Source: Oscillospiraceae bacterium (lineage in GTDB: Bacteria > Bacillota > Clostridia > Oscillospirales > Ruminococcaceae). Taken from it: a stretch of DNA of 10,963 bases. Positions 7,485 to 10,963 of this stretch are shown in pieces (within the stretch, counting starts at the first letter, position 1; every line of letters begins with the position of its first letter). The stretch is from NCBI GenBank assembly GCA_015067375.1, contig SVMQ01000046.1, positions 1 to 10,963 of the forward strand. Reading direction: 5' to 3'. The notes below the pieces were generated by a model. It searched no databases and was not told where the DNA came from. It saw only the letters and a program-made list of their open reading frames with translations. The translations under genes and the position numbers were made by a program.

Positions 7485-8690
7485 GTGAAAAGATATGATC
7501 TGCTTACTCCCGAGGGAACGCGCGATCTGCTGTTTGACGAGTGCATCGCCAAGCGTATCATCGAGGAGAGAATAAGAAAGATATTTACAGATTACGGCTA
7601 TTCCGAGGTCGTGACCCCCGGATTGGAGTTTTATGATGTATTCAACGGCAAGGTGCGTTATTTCCCGCAGGAAACGATGTACAAGCTCGTTGACGGAAAG
7701 AACAGGATGATGGTGCTTCGTCCCGACAGCACCATGCCTATCGCGCGACTTGTTGCGACAAGACTCCGCGAGGAGCCGCTTCCGCTCAAGCTGTTCTATA
7801 ACCAGAGCATCTTCATGGTCAACCCCAAAAACAGCGGCAGGGACGACGAGTTTGCCCAGAGCGGTATCGAGATACTTGGCGGCAACCGCAAGGCGGCAGA
7901 TTATGAGGCGCTCGTTATCGCTGTGCAGGCGCTGTCCGCGTGCGACGACAATGGTTCTGACAGCTTCCGCCTTGAGATAGGCGAGAGCAGTATCTTCAGA
8001 CTGCTCATTGCACAGCTTGATGTGGATGATGAGAAGTCGGAGCTTATCCAGTCACTCATAGAGACCAAGAACTATCCTGCGCTCAACGACGCGCTCAGCA
8101 GTTTTGATGGCGCTGCAGCGGATGCACTCAGAGCGCTGCCTACGCTTTTCGGCGGTGCTGAGGTATTCGAGCAGGCAGAAAAGTACATGAATACTGCTGA
8201 GCTTAAGGAGAAACTCAGCTCACTTCGCGAGATATACGATGGTCTGAAAGCTGCAGGCATCGACGAGATAAAGGTCGATCTGGGACTTGTACATAAGAGA
8301 AACTATTATACAGGCATCATCTTCCGCGGTTATGTGGAGGGTTATGGACTTCCTGTGCTTTCGGGCGGTCGCTATGATACGCTTATCGGTGATTTCGGCA
8401 GGAGCGTGCCTGCGGTTGGCTTTGCGGTTAATGTCGAAGCAGCTGCAAAGGTAATGCTGAAAAATTCTGATACTTCTCTTACTGTTGCTCCCGATGTACT
8501 TGTCTATGCAGAAAGTGGTGCAGAGGTAGATGGTCTTCGACATTGTGCCGAGCTTATCAAGCAGGGCAGTACCGTTCTTAACTCCGTGTTCGATACACGG
8601 GAGGCCGCTGCAAGCTACGCAAAGAGCAAGGGCATCAGACGAATGGATATCGTTACAGCAGGCGGCGCTGTGACTGTAAAGGAGATATAA
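7485..8690 (+). CDS. hisZ: ATP phosphoribosyltransferase regulatory subunit HisZ
   Basis: A histidyl-tRNA synthetase paralogue that lacks charging activity and partners with short HisG to make active ATP phosphoribosyltransferase, the first histidine pathway enzyme; it also serves as histidine sensor. The protein has 401 residues: class II synthetase-like core (about 1-325) and a small C-terminal alpha/beta part (about 334-401) resembling a reduced HisRS anticodon-binding domain. Synthetase landmarks are present but altered. The motif 2 Arg (FRHE in E. coli HisRS) is M111 in FMVN, and RGLDYY of the histidine loop is HKRNYY (270-275), while GGRYD (294-298) is kept. These losses, and the hisG gene 3 bases downstream, favour HisZ over HisS. 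The start is GTG 7485, chosen by its ribosome binding site; GTG 7458 would add 9 residues. First gene of the his operon. Confidence 0.9.
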   Translation: MKRYDLLTPEGTRDLLFDECIAKRIIEERIRKIFTDYGYSEVVTPGLEFYDVFNGKVRYFPQETMYKLVDGKNRMMVLRPDSTMPIARLVATRLREEPLPLKLFYNQSIFMVNPKNSGRDDEFAQSGIEILGGNRKAADYEALVIAVQALSACDDNGSDSFRLEIGESSIFRLLIAQLDVDDEKSELIQSLIETKNYPALNDALSSFDGAAADALRALPTLFGGAEVFEQAEKYMNTAELKEKLSSLREIYDGLKAAGIDEIKVDLGLVHKRNYYTGIIFRGYVEGYGLPVLSGGRYDTLIGDFGRSVPAVGFAVNVEAAAKVMLKNSDTSLTVAPDVLVYAESGAEVDGLRHCAELIKQGSTVLNSVFDTREAAASYAKSKGIRRMDIVTAGGAVTVKEI

Positions 8691-8693
8691 CTG

Positions 8694-9326
8694 ATGGAAA
8701 ACAAAAAGGTAAGAATAGCTCTCACAAAGGGCAGACTTGAGAACAAGACAGTTGATCTTCTTGACAAGATAGGTTACGATGTATCGGAGCTTCGCGACAA
8801 GGGCAGACGCCTTATCCTCTCCATCCCCGGTGAGGACATCGAGGTGGTGCTTGCTAAGGCAGCAGACGTTATCACTTACGTTGAGCATGGCGTGTGCGAC
8901 ATCGGCGTTGTCGGCAAGGATACGATAATGGAATACGGCGGCAAGTTCTTCGAGATAACCGACCTCGGCTTCGGCAGGTGCAAGTTCGCCCTTGCAGGTA
9001 AAAAGGGAGAGGACTTCTACAAGGGCTACGGCGTTAAGACAGTTGCTACCAAGTACCCCAACGTAACAAGAGCCTATTTCGAGGCAAAGGGCATGGACGT
9101 TGACATCGTAAAGATAGAGGGCAGTGTGGAGCTTGCTCCGCTCGTGTCGCTCGCTGACGGCATCGTTGATATCGTTGAAACAGGCACGACCCTCAAGGAA
9201 AACGGTCTTGAGGTATTCGAGGATGTTGCTCCCATCTCGGCAAGACTTATCGTCAATACCGTAAGCATGAAGCTCAAGCAGGAGCGCATCTCACAGATAG
9301 TAAAGCAGATCGAGGAGAATTTATAA
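8694..9326 (+). CDS. hisG: ATP phosphoribosyltransferase catalytic subunit, short form
   Basis: HisG condenses ATP with PRPP to give phosphoribosyl-ATP, the first and normally feedback-controlled step of histidine synthesis. At 210 residues it is the short form, without the C-terminal ACT-like regulatory domain of the long (about 300-residue) enzyme, and so needs HisZ, encoded directly upstream. Visible features are the N-terminal LTKGRL (10-15), a CDIGVVGKD stretch (68-76) of the periplasmic-binding-protein-like fold, and the PRPP-binding loop DIVETGTTLKENGL (159-172). ATG 8694 follows GGAG (8681-8684) at 9 bases and lies 3 bases after the hisZ stop; its own stop overlaps the hisD start by one base (TAATG). 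Short length, loop and context make this assignment firm. Confidence 0.97.
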   Translation: MENKKVRIALTKGRLENKTVDLLDKIGYDVSELRDKGRRLILSIPGEDIEVVLAKAADVITYVEHGVCDIGVVGKDTIMEYGGKFFEITDLGFGRCKFALAGKKGEDFYKGYGVKTVATKYPNVTRAYFEAKGMDVDIVKIEGSVELAPLVSLADGIVDIVETGTTLKENGLEVFEDVAPISARLIVNTVSMKLKQERISQIVKQIEENL

Positions 9327-10621
9327 TGATAAAGATAATCAAAGCAGACGGCGCAGAAAAGGAGTTTCTCGCCGAGGTAGAAAAGAGAGCAGGCGAGGTA
9401 AACGCCGACGTTGAAAAGATCGTCAAGGACATCCTTGCAGACGTAAAGGAAAACGGCGACGCGGCAGTAAAGAGCTACACAGCAAAGTTCGACTGCCCGA
9501 ATGCGCAGTATTACAGAGTGCCCGACGAGGCGATACAGGACGCACTCACCGAGTACAATGAAACCAACCCCGAGTTCGTTATGGCCATGCTGAATGCAGT
9601 AGAGAACATCACCGCATTCCACCAGCGTCAGAAGCGTGAGGGCTTCTGCGTAACAGAGGAGAACGGCGTTATCATGGGTCAGCGCGTACGCGGCCTTGAT
9701 AAGGTAGGTCTGTATGTACCGGGCGGTACAGCGGCTTATCCTTCCTCTGTACTTATGAACGCTATCCCTGCTAAGATAGCAGGCGTAAAGGAAGTCATCA
9801 TGGTAACACCTCCGCTCAAGGACGGCACAGCAAACAAGGATATCCTCGTTGCGGCTGCTCTTTGCGGTGTTGACAGCATCTACCTTTGCGGCGGTGCGCA
9901 GGCTTGTGCGGCACTTGCATACGGTACAGACGAGATACCGCGCGTATCCAAGATAGTAGGCCCCGGTAATATTTTCGTTGCAACAGCAAAGAAGCTGCTT
10001 TACGGCACTGTTGATATCGATATGTTCGCAGGCCCCAGTGAGATACTTGTCCTTGCAGACGAAACTGCAAACCCGAAGTACCTCGCCGCTGATCTTATGT
10101 CGCAGGCAGAGCATGACAAGCTCGCATCCGCTATCCTCATCACGACAAGCATGGATATCGCGGAAAAGACACAGGCAGAGATCGAGCGTCAGGCGGCTAT
10201 GCTCTCCCGTAAGGAGATCATCGACTACTCCATCGACAACTATGGCGCTATCATCGTATGCGACGACATGGATTATGCTGTGGAGCTTGCAAACGCGCTC
10301 GCACCCGAGCACCTTGAAGTAGTGACAGCTGATCCCATGGAGTACATAGGTAAGCTCGACAATGTCGGCTCGCTGTTCCTCGGTCAGTATTCACCCGAGC
10401 CTCTTGGTGACTACTACGCAGGCCCCAATCACGTTCTTCCTACAAGCGGCACAGCGCGTTTCTTCTCTCCGCTCGGCGTAGAGAGCTTCACAAAGCGCTC
10501 CAGCTACATCTACTATACAAAGGATGCACTGCTTGACGCGGCTGACGATATCATCCTGATAGCAGAGCGCGAGAAGCTGACAGCGCACGCCAATTCCATC
10601 AAGGTACGCAAAGACGATTAA
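9326..10621 (+). CDS. hisD: Histidinol dehydrogenase
   Basis: HisD oxidises L-histidinol to L-histidine through histidinaldehyde, using two NAD+ and a bound zinc; these are the last two steps of the pathway. The protein has 431 residues, the usual length. Zinc ligands Q260, H263 (SQAEHD), D362 (GDYYAGPNH) and H421 (TAHANS) are present, as are the catalytic pair E328-H329 (APEHLE); all sit one or two residues from E. coli Q259, H262, D360, H419, E326 and H327. Other family stretches are GLYVPGGTAAYPSSVLMN (123-140) and VGPGNIFVATAKKLLYG (211-227). ATG 9326 shares its A with the hisG stop and is preceded by GAGGAG (9312-9317), so translation is likely coupled. Codon choice is visibly more C- and G-ending (TTC, AAG, GAC) than in rseP, probably reflecting expression. 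No defect seen. Confidence 0.98.
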   Translation: MIKIIKADGAEKEFLAEVEKRAGEVNADVEKIVKDILADVKENGDAAVKSYTAKFDCPNAQYYRVPDEAIQDALTEYNETNPEFVMAMLNAVENITAFHQRQKREGFCVTEENGVIMGQRVRGLDKVGLYVPGGTAAYPSSVLMNAIPAKIAGVKEVIMVTPPLKDGTANKDILVAAALCGVDSIYLCGGAQACAALAYGTDEIPRVSKIVGPGNIFVATAKKLLYGTVDIDMFAGPSEILVLADETANPKYLAADLMSQAEHDKLASAILITTSMDIAEKTQAEIERQAAMLSRKEIIDYSIDNYGAIIVCDDMDYAVELANALAPEHLEVVTADPMEYIGKLDNVGSLFLGQYSPEPLGDYYAGPNHVLPTSGTARFFSPLGVESFTKRSSYIYYTKDALLDAADDIILIAEREKLTAHANSIKVRKDD

Positions 10622-10632
10622 GGAGCTGTAAT

Positions 10633-10963
10633 ATGAACAGAACAGCACTGATAAACAGAACAACAAAAGAAACTGATATCTCAGCCAAACTTGACCTTGA
10701 TGGCGGCGCAAAGGCTGATATCAACACTGGTATCGGCTTTCTCGACCATATGCTGACAGCGCTTGCAGTGCACGGCGGATTTTCTCTGTCGCTGTCCTGT
10801 AAGGGCGACCTGCACGTTGATGGCCACCACACTGCCGAGGATATCGGAATCGTCCTCGGTCAGGCATTCAAGGAGGCTCTCGGTGATAAGGCAGGCATAA
10901 TGCGCTACGGCTCTGCGTTCATTCCCATGGACGAGGCGCTTGCATTCTGCTCGCTCGACATCA
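10633..10963 (+). CDS. hisB: Imidazoleglycerol-phosphate dehydratase, 3'-truncated by window edge
   Basis: HisB removes water from imidazole glycerol phosphate to form imidazole acetol phosphate, a manganese-dependent step of histidine synthesis. The frame stays open to the window end (110 residues; the usual monofunctional enzyme has about 195). It starts directly with the dehydratase domain, so it is the single-function type and not the phosphatase fusion of E. coli. Diagnostic stretches are TGIGFLDHMLTAL (32-44, with D38 and H39), DGHHTAEDIGI (63-73, with metal-binding H65, H66 and E69) and MDEAL (99-103). ATG 10633 is preceded by AGGAG (10621-10625) at 7 bases; it lies 11 bases after the hisD stop, which places it in the same operon. 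Confidence 0.95.
   Translation, partial: MNRTALINRTTKETDISAKLDLDGGAKADINTGIGFLDHMLTALAVHGGFSLSLSCKGDLHVDGHHTAEDIGIVLGQAFKEALGDKAGIMRYGSAFIPMDEALAFCSLDI

Noticed and set aside
7485..8690. Reading the hisZ gene as histidyl-tRNA synthetase (hisS)
   Set aside because: Loss of the motif 2 Arg and the RGLDYY loop, together with a short hisG directly after it, fits HisZ instead.
9074..10312. A 412-residue open frame on the minus strand opposite hisG and hisD, rich in Cys
   Set aside because: It lies wholly antisense to two genes with complete catalytic motifs, has no family resemblance I can see, and arises from the biased codon use of hisD.
1..10963. Mobile elements, CRISPR arrays, tRNA or rRNA genes, toxin-antitoxin or defence genes
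   Set aside because: Coding sequence of known housekeeping genes fills nearly the whole window; no tandem repeats, transposase motifs or cloverleaf-like stretches were seen.

Overview
The window reads as an ordinary chromosomal segment of a Gram-positive Firmicute, most likely a clostridial anaerobe of the Ruminococcus/Oscillospiraceae type. This rests on three things: a PolC-type replicative polymerase (a Firmicutes hallmark), the neighbourhood dxr-rseP-ispG-polC seen in Clostridia, and a short HisG next to a HisZ-like gene. The genus is inferred from protein flavour and moderate GC only. All eight genes lie on the plus strand, almost end to end.

Positions 1-7338 carry the 3' part of dxr, then rseP, ispG and polC. 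The first three are tightly coupled (1-base overlap between dxr and rseP, 1-base gap between rseP and ispG); polC follows after 19 bases with its own ribosome binding site. dxr and ispG encode the second and the penultimate enzymes of the MEP isoprenoid pathway. RseP is a membrane site-2 protease. PolC is the replicative DNA polymerase with built-in proofreading.

Positions 7339-7484 are the only real intergenic gap (146 bases). It holds a 14-bp stem-loop lacking a U-tract, a good sigma-70-type promoter (TTGACA, 17-base spacer, extended -10), and short inverted repeats around that promoter that could be an operator.

Positions 7485-10963 begin a histidine biosynthesis operon: hisZ, hisG, hisD and the 5' part of hisB, with spacings of 3, -1 and 11 bases. 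HisZ and HisG together should form the first enzyme of the pathway; HisD does the last two steps and HisB the dehydratase step. The operon clearly continues past the right edge.

I found no mobile element, CRISPR array, RNA gene, phage gene or defence system, and nothing that looks like an undescribed system. The points worth a second look are small: the his promoter architecture, unusual residues in the RseP third motif, the degenerate synthetase site of HisZ, and a glycine/arginine linker in PolC.
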